A DNA stretch of 64,000 nucleotides. Source: Streptomyces sp. BV286 (lineage in GTDB: Bacteria > Actinomycetota > Actinomycetes > Streptomycetales > Streptomycetaceae). Every line of letters starts with the position of its first letter. Within the stretch, counting starts at the first letter, position 1. A program made the position numbers and the translations under genes. The stretch is taken from contig NZ_JAHRIB010000177.1 of the NCBI RefSeq assembly GCF_019090165.1, forward strand, positions 1-64,000, read 5' to 3'. A model generated the notes under the pieces. The model saw only the letters and a list, made by a program, of their open reading frames with translations, searched no databases and was not told where the DNA came from. Positions 51,954 through 61,011 of the stretch are shown here, one piece after another.

Positions 51954-52049
51954 ACCGCACGGGGGAGGGCAGGCCGGGCCCGGCGGGAGGGCCCGGGCGG
52001 AGCGGGAGGTCAGGGCCGCACGGACCGAACCTCTGAGAGAATCGGTCAC

Positions 52050-52955
52050 ATGATCGAAGCGCGGCGGCTCCACATCCTTCGTGCGGTGGCGGACCACCGT
52101 ACGGTGACGGCCGCTGCCGCCGCGCTCTACCTCACGCCCTCCGCGGTCTCCCAGCAGCTGACGGCCCTGGAGCAGGAGACGGGACACCGCCTGGTCGAGC
52201 GCGGCGCCCGGGGCGTACGGCTGACGCCCGCGGGCGAGATCCTGCTCAGCCACACCAACACGGTCCTCGCGCAGCTGGAGCGGGCCGAGGCGGAGCTCGC
52301 CGCGTACAGCTCGGGTTCGGCCGGCACGGTCACCGTCGCCTCCTTCGCGACCGGCATCGGCCTCGTCGTCGCACCCGCCGTGGTCCGGCTCGCGCGGACC
52401 GCGCCCGGCATCCGCCTCCGGGTCCAGGACGCCGAGGGCGACGCCAGCCTGCCGATGGTGCTCGACCGGCAGGTCGACGTGGCGGTCGCGGTCGAGTACC
52501 GGGGAGCACCGGACGCCGACGACCCCCGCCTCGCGCACGTCTCGCTGTACGCCGAGCCGTTCGACGCCGTCGTGCCGGAGATCCATCGCCTCGCCGACCG
52601 TACGGAGGTGCCGCTCGCCGAGCTGGCGAAGGATCCGTGGATCGGCCCGTATCCGGGAAACCCCTGCCACGACGTGGTGGTCCTGGCCTGCGAGCACGCC
52701 GGTTTCCAGCCCCGGCTCGAACACTCCTCGGACGACTTCCGGGCGGTCGTCGCGCTCGCGTCGGCGGACGCGGGGGTCGCCCTGGTGCCGCGCTCGGCCC
52801 TGCGCGGCATGGATCTCACCGGCGTGGTCGTGCGTCCCGTCGACGGCGTCGCCCCCACACGCCGCGTCTTCGCCGCGGTACGCAGGGGGGCCGAGACCCA
52901 CCCGCTGATCCTGCCGGTCCTGGAGGCGCTGGCGGAGGTGGCACCCGAGGGCTGA
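52050..52955 (+). CDS. LysR-family transcriptional regulator, 301 aa
   Basis: The N-terminal winged helix is LHILRAVADHRTVTAAAAAL, YLTPSAVSQQLTALEQETGH. The two-lobed ligand-binding domain covers about residues 90-295. It lies 96 nt downstream of kbl on the same strand rather than in the usual divergent place, so a link to threonine metabolism is only a guess. GGAGG-like sites are weak before ATG 52050 (GAGAG 12 nt upstream). Confidence 0.93.
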   Translation: MIEARRLHILRAVADHRTVTAAAAALYLTPSAVSQQLTALEQETGHRLVERGARGVRLTPAGEILLSHTNTVLAQLERAEAELAAYSSGSAGTVTVASFATGIGLVVAPAVVRLARTAPGIRLRVQDAEGDASLPMVLDRQVDVAVAVEYRGAPDADDPRLAHVSLYAEPFDAVVPEIHRLADRTEVPLAELAKDPWIGPYPGNPCHDVVVLACEHAGFQPRLEHSSDDFRAVVALASADAGVALVPRSALRGMDLTGVVVRPVDGVAPTRRVFAAVRRGAETHPLILPVLEALAEVAPEG

Positions 52956-53165
52956 GGCCCCGGGAAGGCCCGGGCCGGTCCGTCCGCGCGTGAGTGGGGC
53001 CGAGACCGGGCCCGTACCGCCTTCCACGGGCGACCCCGACCCCTGTCCCCGGTAAGTGCCCGACGGCGGCCGGGGCTTCGGGCCGGTGCCCGGCCACTGA
53101 CGGGCAGCAGACGGAACCCGCTCCCAGCAGGGCGGTTGTCAGCGGCATTGGCTACGGTGCCTTCC

Positions 53166-53525
53166 ATGCAGGATGCCGAAGACGTACGCCGAATCTGTCT
53201 CTCTCTGCCGGACACGACGGAGAAGATCGCCTGGAGCATGCCCACCTTCAGGGTGGCGGGGAAGATGTTCGCGACCCTGCCCGAGGAGGAGACGTCCATG
53301 GCCGTGCGCTGCCCGAAGGCCGAGCGCGGCGAGCTGGTCCTCGCGGAGCCCGAGAAGTTCTGGGTCGCCGATCACGAGGCCGGCTCCGCCTGGGTGCGGG
53401 TGCGGCTCGCGGTCCTCGCGGACGCGGACGAGCTGCGTGACATCCTCGCGGACTCCTGGCGGCAGGCGGCACCGACCCGGCTGCTGGAGTCCTACCCGGA
53501 TCTGGGAGTCCCGGTCGCCGACTGA
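53166..53525 (+). CDS. MmcQ/YjbR-family protein, 119 aa
   Basis: This is a small single-domain protein of the MmcQ/YjbR fold. It has LSLPDTTEKIAWSMPTFRV at the front, the core RCPKAERGELVLAEPEKFW and the C-terminal DSWRQAAPTRLLESY. Members resemble the C-terminal domain of DNA-binding proteins, but function is not known. ATG 53166 is the natural start. It is a lone gene just upstream of tRNA-Pro. Confidence 0.9.
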   Translation: MQDAEDVRRICLSLPDTTEKIAWSMPTFRVAGKMFATLPEEETSMAVRCPKAERGELVLAEPEKFWVADHEAGSAWVRVRLAVLADADELRDILADSWRQAAPTRLLESYPDLGVPVAD

Positions 53526-53645
53526 GCGGGCCCGGCCGGGCCGGGCGGTGATCGCGGGACAAAAGGAGTGCGCGACCACCGACCCGAGTGCGGTATTGTT
53601 TCGGTGCGCGTTCAGCCAGGGGAAACCCCAGGTCACAACGGGCAA

Positions 53646-53722
<77 letters not shown>

Positions 53723-53739
53723 GCTTCATCGCAGGTCGG

Positions 53740-53773
53740 AGGCCGTTCTCTCCTTATGGGGAGGCGGCCTTTC
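53740..53773 (+). terminator. Terminator of tRNA-Pro
   Basis: AGGCCG pairs with CGGCCT, and an inner CTCTCC pairs with GGGGAG (one G-U). The loop is TTAT, and a short T run follows the stem. Confidence 0.75.
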
Positions 53774-54072
53774 GTATGTCCCGTCACATGTCTGACCGTA
53801 TGTCCGGAAGGCTGCCGCGGTGAGCGGCGGCGGGGCGCGTCTCCGCTCCGCCCGCTCCGCCCGCACCGCCCCACCGCCGCACCGCCGCACCGCCGCGCGG
53901 CCGTGCGCGGCCCGACCGGGGAATCGGGCAGCGACAGCGTCGGACGACTCAGTGACGCACACCTCTAGACATCCGATCTATTCTCCGGCGACGATGATCG
54001 CGCCCTCGGCAGGTGTCGATGTGCTGCCACTTCCCCTGTGAAAGAGCCGATGAATCGGCCGGGAGTCTCACC
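53774..54072. other. 299-nt gap before the fucosidase gene
   Basis: The first half is very GC-rich with short CCG-CAC triplet-like runs and no gene. The second half is AT-richer and includes TAGACATCCGATCTA at 53966-53980, with TAGA/TCTA ends around a 7-nt spacer. This could be a regulator site for the GH95 gene, but the dyad is poor. Confidence 0.4.
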
Positions 54073-57000
54073 GTGATCAACGAACCCCCACCGCAGCGAC
54101 GAAGCCTCCTCAAGTTCGGTGGCGCCCTCGCCCTCGCCCCGCTGGCCGCGCAGCTGACCGGCGGTGTCCCCGCGGGACAGGCCGCGGCCGCGGGGACCGG
54201 CGCGTCGGCCGGCGTCCAGTGGCCGACCCTGTCGCGCAAGGCACTGAAGTACTCCGTGCCCGCCACGGACTGGGAGTCGCAGGCCCTGCCGATAGGCAAC
54301 GGCCGTCTCGGCGCCATGCTCTTCGCCGACCCCGACGAGGAGCGCATCCAGTTCAACGAACAGAGTCTGTGGGGCGGGGTCAACAACTACGACAACGCCC
54401 TCGCGGGCAAGCCGGACAGCGACTTCGACACCGGCATGACCGGCTTCGGCTCGTACCGCAACTTCGGTGACCTCGTCGTCACCTTCGCTCCCCGCGCGAG
54501 GCCCGAGGTCACGGCACCGGGAGGCCCGTACAACAGCTCCCCGTCGGAGGGCGTCGACAAGACGTACGACGGAGCACCGAGCACCAAGTGGTGCATCGAG
54601 GGGCCCGGTTCGAAGGTGCAGTGGCAGGTCGAACTCCCCGAACCGGTGTCCGTCGCCTCGTACCGTCTGACGAGTGCCAACGACGTGCCGCAGCGCGACC
54701 CGCAGGAGTGGACGCTCTTCGGTTCCGCCGACGGCGCCACCTGGACCACGCTGGACAGGCGCACTCTGGACGCGCCCTTCGAAAGCCGTTTCCAGACCAA
54801 GGAGTTCACCTCTGCCGAGTCCGGCGCCTACCGCTTCTACCGGTTCGACTTCGTCCCCGAGGCAGGCGTCAGTCATTTCCAGTTGAGCGAGGTCGGGCTG
54901 TCCGGCGTCGACCTCGGCGGGGGCGGCTCGACGTACCTGTCGTCGCCGAGCGGGCACTCCGGGGGATCCCGTACCCAAGGCATCTCCAGTTCGGTGGACC
55001 GTGATCCGGCCACGGTCTGGCGGGTCGACGCCCCCGCCCCGGAGGTCGTCTGGCAGGCCGACCTGCCCCGCGCGGCCGTCGTCACCTCGTACGCGCTGAC
55101 AGCGGCCCCGGACCGACCCCGGGACGACCCCCGCCGATGGGTGCTGGAGGCCTCGCAGGACGGGCACGCCTGGACCACCCTCGACACGCAGGACCCCGGC
55201 GCGCCCTTCGCCGACCGCGGCAGCACCCGGACCTTCCGGATCACCAACACGACGGCCTACCGCGCCTACCGGCTCACCCTGACCCCGGGCGCCTCCCCGG
55301 CCGGCTTCCAGATCGCGGAGATCGCGCTGGCAGGCACGGGTTTCGACACGCGTACGCGGCGGACGGTCGTCGACTACCGGCGCAGCCTCGACTTCGTGAA
55401 CGGCCTCCACGTCACCCGCTTCGGAGCGCCGGGACAGCGCGTCCTGCGCGAGGCCTTCGCCGGCCGGTCCGCGGACGTCATGGTCTTCCGGTACACGTCG
55501 GAAGACGCCCGGGGGCTCTCCGGAGCGATCTCGCTGACGTCGGCACAGGAGAAGGCCCCGACGGCCGTCGACGCCGGCGCCGGGCGGATCGCCTTCAGCG
55601 GTGTCATGGGCAACGGGCTCAAGCACGCGTGCACCGTCCGGGCCGTACACACCGACGGCGACCTCCGCGCCGACGGGACGCTCCTGCGGTTCAGCGGCTG
55701 TACGACCCTGACCCTGTTCCTGGACGCCCGCACCGACTACAAGCTCGACGCCGCCGCCGGGTGGCGCGGAGCCGATCCGGAACCGGTCGTCGCCAGGACG
55801 CTCCGCAAGGCGGCCGCCCGGCCCTACGGCAGGCTGCGCGACGAGCACACCGCCGAGACGCGCGCCCTCATGAACCGTGTCTCGGTCACCTGGGGCACCT
55901 CCGCCGCCGCCGTGGTCGCCCTGCCGACCAGCGCCCGGCTGGAGCGCTACGCGGCGGGCGGCCAGGACCCGACACTCGAGCAGACGATGTTCGACTACGG
56001 CCGGTACCTGCTGATCAGTAGCTCCCGCCCCAACGGCCTGCCCGCCAACCTCCAGGGTCTGTGGAACGACAGCAACCAGCCGGCGTGGGCCTCCGACTAC
56101 CACACCAACATCAACGTCCAGATGAACTACTGGGGAGCCGAGACGACGAACCTGTCGGAGTGCCACGAGGCACTCGTCCGGTTCGTCGAGCAGGTGGCGG
56201 TGCCCAGCCGCGTGGCGACCCGCAACGCCTTCGGCAAGGACACCCGCGGCTGGACCGCCCGCACCAGCCAGAGCATCTTCGGCGGCAACTCGTGGGAGTG
56301 GAACACCGTCGCCAGCGCCTGGTACGCGCAACACCTGTACGAACACTGGGCGTTCACCCAGGACCTGCACTACCTCCGCACCGTCGCCCACCCGATGATC
56401 AAGGAGATCTGCGAGTTCTGGGAGGACCACCTCAAGGAGCGCGAGGACGGACTCCTCGTCGCACCGAACGGCTGGTCCCCCGAGCACGGGCCGCGCGAGG
56501 ACGGCGTCATGTACGACCAGCAGATCATCTGGGACCTGTTCCAGAACTACCTCGACTGCGAGGCGGTGCTCAAGGCGGATCCCGCCTACCGGAAGAAGAT
56601 CGCGGACATGCAGGCGCGCCTCGCACCGAACAGGATCGGCAAGTGGGGTCAGCTGCAGGAGTGGCAGGAGGACCTGGACAGCCCCACCGACATCCACCGC
56701 CACACCTCGCACCTCTTTGCGGTCTACCCGGGCCGCCAGATCACCCCCGGGACACCCGACTTCGCGGCCGCCGCCCTCGTCTCGCTCAAGGCACGGTGCG
56801 GTGAGAAGGAAGGCGTTCCGTTCACGGCCGCGACCGTGTCCGGGGACAGCCGCCGCTCGTGGACCTGGCCCTGGCGGGCCGCCCTCTTCGCCCGCCTCGG
56901 CGACGGGCAGCGGGCCCAGATCATGCTGCGCGGGCTGCTGACCTACAACACGCTGCCCAACATGTTCGGCAACCATCCGCCCTTCCAGATGGACGGCAAC

Positions 57001-57264
57001 TTCGGCATCACGGGCGCCGTCGCGGAGATGCTCCTGCAGAGCCACGACGGCGTCGTCCACCTGCTCCCCGCCCTGCCGGACGGCTGGAAGGCCGGGGGAT
57101 CCTTCACCGGGCTCCGGGCCCGTGGCGGCTACGAGGTCGACTGCGCTTGGCGGGACGGGAAGGTCACGTCCTACCGGATCGTCGCCGACCGGGCGCGGAA
57201 CCGGAGAAGCGTCACCGTGCGGCTGAACGGCGCCGACAGGAAGGTGAAGCCGGTCAAGCCCTGA
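54073..57264 (+). CDS. Tat-exported GH95 alpha-L-fucosidase/galactosidase with two inserted discoidin-like modules, 1063 aa
   Basis: The N-terminus QRRSLLKFGGALALAPLAAQ is a twin-arginine signal. The GH95 N-domain starts at ATDWESQALPIGNGRLGAML and is interrupted near residue 140 by about 285 residues. This insert holds two F5/8-type C (discoidin-like) modules (about 150-275 and 290-420) before the N-domain resumes at VDYRRSLDFVNGLHVTRF. The catalytic toroid has WASDYHTNINVQMNYWGAE (about 676), the SPEHG motif carrying the acidic catalyst (near 801) and TDIHRHTSHLFAVYPG. It would remove terminal fucose or galactose from secreted glycans. GTG 54073 has GGGAG 7 nt upstream. Confidence 0.92.
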   Translation: MINEPPPQRRSLLKFGGALALAPLAAQLTGGVPAGQAAAAGTGASAGVQWPTLSRKALKYSVPATDWESQALPIGNGRLGAMLFADPDEERIQFNEQSLWGGVNNYDNALAGKPDSDFDTGMTGFGSYRNFGDLVVTFAPRARPEVTAPGGPYNSSPSEGVDKTYDGAPSTKWCIEGPGSKVQWQVELPEPVSVASYRLTSANDVPQRDPQEWTLFGSADGATWTTLDRRTLDAPFESRFQTKEFTSAESGAYRFYRFDFVPEAGVSHFQLSEVGLSGVDLGGGGSTYLSSPSGHSGGSRTQGISSSVDRDPATVWRVDAPAPEVVWQADLPRAAVVTSYALTAAPDRPRDDPRRWVLEASQDGHAWTTLDTQDPGAPFADRGSTRTFRITNTTAYRAYRLTLTPGASPAGFQIAEIALAGTGFDTRTRRTVVDYRRSLDFVNGLHVTRFGAPGQRVLREAFAGRSADVMVFRYTSEDARGLSGAISLTSAQEKAPTAVDAGAGRIAFSGVMGNGLKHACTVRAVHTDGDLRADGTLLRFSGCTTLTLFLDARTDYKLDAAAGWRGADPEPVVARTLRKAAARPYGRLRDEHTAETRALMNRVSVTWGTSAAAVVALPTSARLERYAAGGQDPTLEQTMFDYGRYLLISSSRPNGLPANLQGLWNDSNQPAWASDYHTNINVQMNYWGAETTNLSECHEALVRFVEQVAVPSRVATRNAFGKDTRGWTARTSQSIFGGNSWEWNTVASAWYAQHLYEHWAFTQDLHYLRTVAHPMIKEICEFWEDHLKEREDGLLVAPNGWSPEHGPREDGVMYDQQIIWDLFQNYLDCEAVLKADPAYRKKIADMQARLAPNRIGKWGQLQEWQEDLDSPTDIHRHTSHLFAVYPGRQITPGTPDFAAAALVSLKARCGEKEGVPFTAATVSGDSRRSWTWPWRAALFARLGDGQRAQIMLRGLLTYNTLPNMFGNHPPFQMDGNFGITGAVAEMLLQSHDGVVHLLPALPDGWKAGGSFTGLRARGGYEVDCAWRDGKVTSYRIVADRARNRRSVTVRLNGADRKVKPVKP

Positions 57265-57321
57265 CCACGGCACCGGATCACTGCCGCAGCAGCCCGACCG
57301 ACGGCCGCCCGCGGCTGCGGC

Positions 57322-57389
57322 CCGGCCGGAACCGGATGCGTCGCGGCCCGAGGACGTCCTCGGGCCGCGACGCATCCGGTTCCGGCCGG
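57322..57389. terminator. Perfect 68-bp palindrome, bidirectional terminator
   Basis: Each arm is 34 nt (CCGGCCGGAACCGGATGCGT onward to GAGGAC at 57355), and the second arm is its exact complement with no loop. It lies 57 nt after the GH95 stop and 22 nt after the stop of the convergent Nudix-like gene, so it can serve both. Confidence 0.9.
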
Positions 57390-57411
57390 ACAGGCCGCGG
57401 TCCCGCCAGGC

Positions 57412-57948
57412 TCAGGACAAGCAGCCCACATGCGCGAGGGCCTGCCGGAGCAGGGCGCCGTGGCCGCCCGGCATCTCGTTCAGGACCATGGGGGACGAAG
57501 CCTCCTCGGGACTGAACCAGACCAGGTCCAGGGCGTCCTGGCGGGGGCGGCAGTCGCCGGTCACCGGGACGATGTAGGCGAGGGACACCGCGTGCTGGCG
57601 CGGGTCGTGGAACGGCGTGGCGCCGAGGGTCGGGAAGTACTCGGCGACGGTGAAGGGCTGCAGCGAGGTCGGGACCCGGGGCAGTGCCACCGGCCCGAGG
57701 TCCTTCTCCAGGTGCCGCAGCAGGGCGTCCCGTACCCGCTCGTGATGGAGTACCCGGCCGGAGACGAGCGCACGGCTGACCGCCCCGCCCGACCCCATGC
57801 GGAGCAGCAGTCCGATGCGGGTGACTTCGCCGTTGTCGTCGACGCGCACGGGCACGGCCTCGACGTACAGGATCGGCATGCGGGCGCGCGCCTGCTCCAG
57901 TTCGTCGTGACTCAGCCAGCCGGGCGTGGTTTCGGTCATGTCAGACAT
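57412..57948 (-). CDS. Nudix-like protein of the DUF4916 type, 178 aa
   Basis: The fold order matches a Nudix hydrolase (MPILYVEAVPVRVDDNGEV, then GLLLRMGSGGAVSRALVSGR). Where the Nudix box should be, the sequence reads VLHHERVRDALLRHLEKDLG. The REUxEE metal-binding core is therefore absent apart from one Glu/Asp pair. This is the pattern of the DUF4916 subfamily as I recall it; nucleotide hydrolysis is doubtful. The gene lies downstream of the siderophore locus on the same strand, behind a terminator at 58008-58034. Confidence 0.8.
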   Translation of the reverse strand: MSDMTETTPGWLSHDELEQARARMPILYVEAVPVRVDDNGEVTRIGLLLRMGSGGAVSRALVSGRVLHHERVRDALLRHLEKDLGPVALPRVPTSLQPFTVAEYFPTLGATPFHDPRQHAVSLAYIVPVTGDCRPRQDALDLVWFSPEEASSPMVLNEMPGGHGALLRQALAHVGCLS

Positions 57949-58007
57949 TGGTTGATCATACTTTCAGCGTCTGGTGTCGCGAGCGTGTCGCCCGACACAA
58001 CGGGGTA

Positions 58008-58034
58008 CGGGGTCACGGATCCTCCGTGACCCCG
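58008..58034 (-). terminator. Terminator of the siderophore transporter operon
   Basis: A 12-bp perfect stem (CGGGGTCACGGA with its complement) with a 3-nt loop lies 44 nt after the lipoprotein gene stop on the minus strand. Confidence 0.8.
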
Positions 58035-58078
58035 GCCCTTGTATCCGCTGGTGCCTGCCGCAACCGCGGGGACGCGCC

Positions 58079-59140
58079 TCAGGAGGTCGGCTCGGTCACC
58101 TTCGTGGCGGTGTCGCCGTCGACGGCCGCGGCCAGCTGGGGCACCAGGCGCTCCAGCATGTACGGCAGGCTCAGGACCGAGACGAACGAGACGGAGTTGC
58201 CGTAGTCGCTGGACTCCTTGACGAAGACCTCGCGCCCCTGCTTCGCCACGTCCAGGTCCGCGTAGAGCGCGTTCTTGTGGAGCTTGGCCTCGTCCTTCGC
58301 CGTGTCGGTGACGATCCACACGATGGCGTCGGTGTCCAGCAGGTCGGTGCGCTCCTTGCTGATGTTGGCGCCGAACTCGTCACCGATGACCTTGTCGAGG
58401 TCCTTCGGCAGCTTGAAGCCGAGGTCCGTCAGCACGCGCGAGCGCGAGTCCTGGCTGCCGAAGACGAAGGTCCCCTCGTACGGAGTGGCCATCACGCCGG
58501 TCGACTCGGCGAACTCCGGATTGGCCTTGGCCGCCGTCGTGAAGTCGGTCTCGACGTCCTTGACCAGGCTCTTCGCCTTGGACTCCTGGCCGAGCGCCTT
58601 GCCGATGATCTCGGTCTGCTGCTGCCACGGGACGCCGAAGTCGTTGAACTCCTTCGGCTGGGCCACCACCGGGGCGAACTTCGACAGGGTCGTGTACTGG
58701 TCCTTGGTCAGACCGCCGTAGACCGCGAGGATCAGGTCCGGCCGGAGCGCGGCGATCTTCTCCGTCTGCGGACCCGTGCCGGTGTCCTTGAGTACGGTCG
58801 GGGCCTTTGCGCTGCCCAGCTTGTCGGCGGCCCAGGGGCCGATGGCGCCCTTGTAGCCGCCGAGCCACTCGGTGGTCCCGACGGGCACCTTGCCGAGGGC
58901 GAGGACGGCGTCCTGGTCGGTCAGGCCGACCGTGACGATCCGCTTCGGCTCGGACTTGACGGTGGTGCTGCCGTACTTGTGGGCGAGCGTCACCGGGAAG
59001 GCGCTGCCGGTGGCCGCGGGCTTGTCCGGCGTCGCGGCGTCGGAGTCGTCCTCGGAGCCGCAGGCCGCTGCGGTGGTGAACAGGAGGAGCGCGGAGGCGA
59101 GCGCCGCGACGAGGCGTGCGCCTCTGGAGGAGCCGGGCAT
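58079..59140 (-). CDS. Iron-siderophore substrate-binding lipoprotein (FepB/FhuD type), 353 aa
   Basis: A lipoprotein signal ends in the lipobox FTTAAACGS, with the modified cysteine near residue 27. The mature part is a type III periplasmic-binding fold (SEPKRIVTVGLTDQDAVLAL, ALRPDLILAVYGGLTKDQY). It would hold a ferric siderophore on the outer face of the membrane. It follows the two ABC half-transporters and starts within the stop of the upstream gene (one-base overlap at 59140). No classical FecCD-type permease lies in the window, so the uptake partner is either elsewhere or the neighbouring ABC pair. Confidence 0.93.
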   Translation of the reverse strand: MPGSSRGARLVAALASALLLFTTAAACGSEDDSDAATPDKPAATGSAFPVTLAHKYGSTTVKSEPKRIVTVGLTDQDAVLALGKVPVGTTEWLGGYKGAIGPWAADKLGSAKAPTVLKDTGTGPQTEKIAALRPDLILAVYGGLTKDQYTTLSKFAPVVAQPKEFNDFGVPWQQQTEIIGKALGQESKAKSLVKDVETDFTTAAKANPEFAESTGVMATPYEGTFVFGSQDSRSRVLTDLGFKLPKDLDKVIGDEFGANISKERTDLLDTDAIVWIVTDTAKDEAKLHKNALYADLDVAKQGREVFVKESSDYGNSVSFVSVLSLPYMLERLVPQLAAAVDGDTATKVTEPTS

Positions 59141-61011
59141 CAGTGGTCCTTCACGATGGTGGTGTCAGGGCTGTGATCGTGCGTGGGGGTCTGGTCGGCC
59201 GTGGTGCGGGTGCCGGACCACGCCTCCCACAGGGAGGCGTAGGGGCCGGCCGCAGCGCACAGCTCGTCGTGGGTGCCGCTCTCCACGATCCGGCCGGCGT
59301 CCATGACGACGATCCGGTCCGCGGTGGCGGCCTGCGTGAGGCGGTGCGCGACGACGAGCGCGGTGCGGCCCTCGACCGCCCGGTCCGCCGCCTGCTCCAG
59401 GAGGCGGGCTCCCGTGCTGCCGGCCTCGGCCGTCGCCTCGTCCAGCACGGCCACCGGCGGATCCGCCAACACCAGGCGTGCCAGGGCGAGTTGCTGGACC
59501 TGTGCGGAGGTGAGGCGGTGCCCGCCGTCGCCGACGACCGTGTCCAGGCCGTCCGGCAGGGCAGCGGCCCAGTCGAGGGCGTCCACCGCGGCCAGCGCGG
59601 CGCGCAGCTCGTCGTCCGTGGCGTCGGCCCGCGCGAGCCGCAGATCGTCCGCCAGAGGTCCGGCGAACACGTGCGTCTCCTGGGTGACCAGTGCGACCGG
59701 CAGGCGGTCCCCGGACGTTCCGGCGCCGCCCGTCACCCGTATCGAGCCGGACGTCGGCCGGTGCACCCCCGCGATGAGCTTGGCCAGCGTGGTCTTGCCC
59801 GCTCCGCTCACACCGACCAGGGCCACCCGCTCACCCGCCCGGAGCGTGAGGTCCACGTCGTTCAGGACGGGACGGCCCGGCTCGTACGCGTGGTGGACGC
59901 CGGTCACGGTGACGCTGCCGCCCGACGCCGCCCGCGCACCGGACTCCGGGGCGGGCCGCGCCGGCTCGGGCACCGGCTGGTCGGCGACGCCGACCAGCCG
60001 GGCGAGCGCGGCGGTCGCGGACTGCGCGTCGTCGAGGAGTACGAGGGCCGAGTTCACCGGCGTGAACAGGCTGTGGAAGTAGAGGGCCGCCGCGGTCGCG
60101 GTGCCGATGGACACGGACCCGCCCCGCACCAGCAGGAACCCGGTGACGAGAACGGCCGCGAGTCCCGCGTACTCGGCCACGTGCAGCCGGTTGTAGAAGT
60201 TCAGCACCAGCCGGACGCCGCGCAGCGTCAGCTCGACCGCCGCCGACGAACGCCGGGTCACCCGCGCGGTGTGCTCCTCCTCCAGCCGGAACGCCCGGAC
60301 GGTACCGGCGCCCGCGATGGTGTCCAGCAACTGCTGCTGCTGGGCCCCGGTGGCGATGCGCTGCTCGGCGTAGAGCGGCACGGCGTTGCGTACGTACCAG
60401 CGGGCGGTGGAGGCCTGGACGGGCACCGCGACGAGCGCCGCGAGGAAGAACCGCCAGTCCAGCGCGGCCATCGCGACCAGCGTCAGCGCGATGGCCAGCA
60501 GGGACCGGGCCAGTTCGGGCAGGGCGCCGCGCACCGCCTCGCCCACCACCGAGACGTCCCGGGTGACCCGCGCGGTGAGGTCACCGGCCCCGGCCTTCTC
60601 CACCTGTTCCAGGGGCAGTCGCAGGGCCTTCTCCACGAACCGCTCGCGCAGCTGCGCCAGTACGGTCTCGCCGAGCCGGGACACCAGCGACAGGCCCGCC
60701 ACGGTCGCCGCGCCCTGGGCGAGGGCGACCAGGACCAGCAGGACGACCGGCAGGGTGATGCTGCCCGGCGGGCGGTGGTCGGCGACCAGGTCCACGATGC
60801 GGCCCAGCAGCGGCTGCACCAGCAGGCCGACGGCGGTGGCCACCACCATCATGGCGAAGCCGCCGAGCGCCAGGCGGCGGTGCGGGCGCACCAGTTCGCG
60901 TACGGCGGCCCGGGTACGGGCCTGTGTCGCGGTGGGCAGCAGCTCACGACCGGGGGCCTCGTGCCGCTCGCCCGGGGTGTCCGGTGTCCGCTCGTGGGAG
61001 ATGTCGCTCAT
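59140..61011 (-). CDS. ABC transporter half with canonical Walker motifs but degenerate signature, 623 aa
   Basis: The exporter-type membrane domain (six helices, about 40-340) is followed by a nucleotide-binding domain with Walker A GVSGAGKTT, Q-loop VTQETHVF, Walker B VAVLDEAT and switch His in VVAHRLTQ. The signature that should read LSGGQ is LTSAQVQQ. The partner encoded upstream (4-bp overlap) shows the opposite pattern, so the two must form a heterodimer with one working ATP site. With a siderophore monooxygenase and binding protein alongside, siderophore export, or IrtAB-like import, is likely. Confidence 0.92.
   Translation of the reverse strand: MSDISHERTPDTPGERHEAPGRELLPTATQARTRAAVRELVRPHRRLALGGFAMMVVATAVGLLVQPLLGRIVDLVADHRPPGSITLPVVLLVLVALAQGAATVAGLSLVSRLGETVLAQLRERFVEKALRLPLEQVEKAGAGDLTARVTRDVSVVGEAVRGALPELARSLLAIALTLVAMAALDWRFFLAALVAVPVQASTARWYVRNAVPLYAEQRIATGAQQQQLLDTIAGAGTVRAFRLEEEHTARVTRRSSAAVELTLRGVRLVLNFYNRLHVAEYAGLAAVLVTGFLLVRGGSVSIGTATAAALYFHSLFTPVNSALVLLDDAQSATAALARLVGVADQPVPEPARPAPESGARAASGGSVTVTGVHHAYEPGRPVLNDVDLTLRAGERVALVGVSGAGKTTLAKLIAGVHRPTSGSIRVTGGAGTSGDRLPVALVTQETHVFAGPLADDLRLARADATDDELRAALAAVDALDWAAALPDGLDTVVGDGGHRLTSAQVQQLALARLVLADPPVAVLDEATAEAGSTGARLLEQAADRAVEGRTALVVAHRLTQAATADRIVVMDAGRIVESGTHDELCAAAGPYASLWEAWSGTRTTADQTPTHDHSPDTTIVKDH

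Noticed and set aside
53855..53930. CCG-CAC triplet-like repeats after tRNA-Pro
   Set aside because: Short and imperfect, as expected by chance in very GC-rich non-coding sequence.
53966..53980. TAGACATCCGATCTA as an operator of the GH95 gene
   Set aside because: Only the outer four bases are symmetric and the interior is not; kept as a remark, not as a called site.
53965..57375. A 1136-codon open frame on the minus strand opposite the GH95 gene
   Set aside because: The plus-strand gene has clear GH95, discoidin and Tat features. The minus translation is Arg/Gly/Val-rich with no family pattern, a normal shadow in high-GC DNA.
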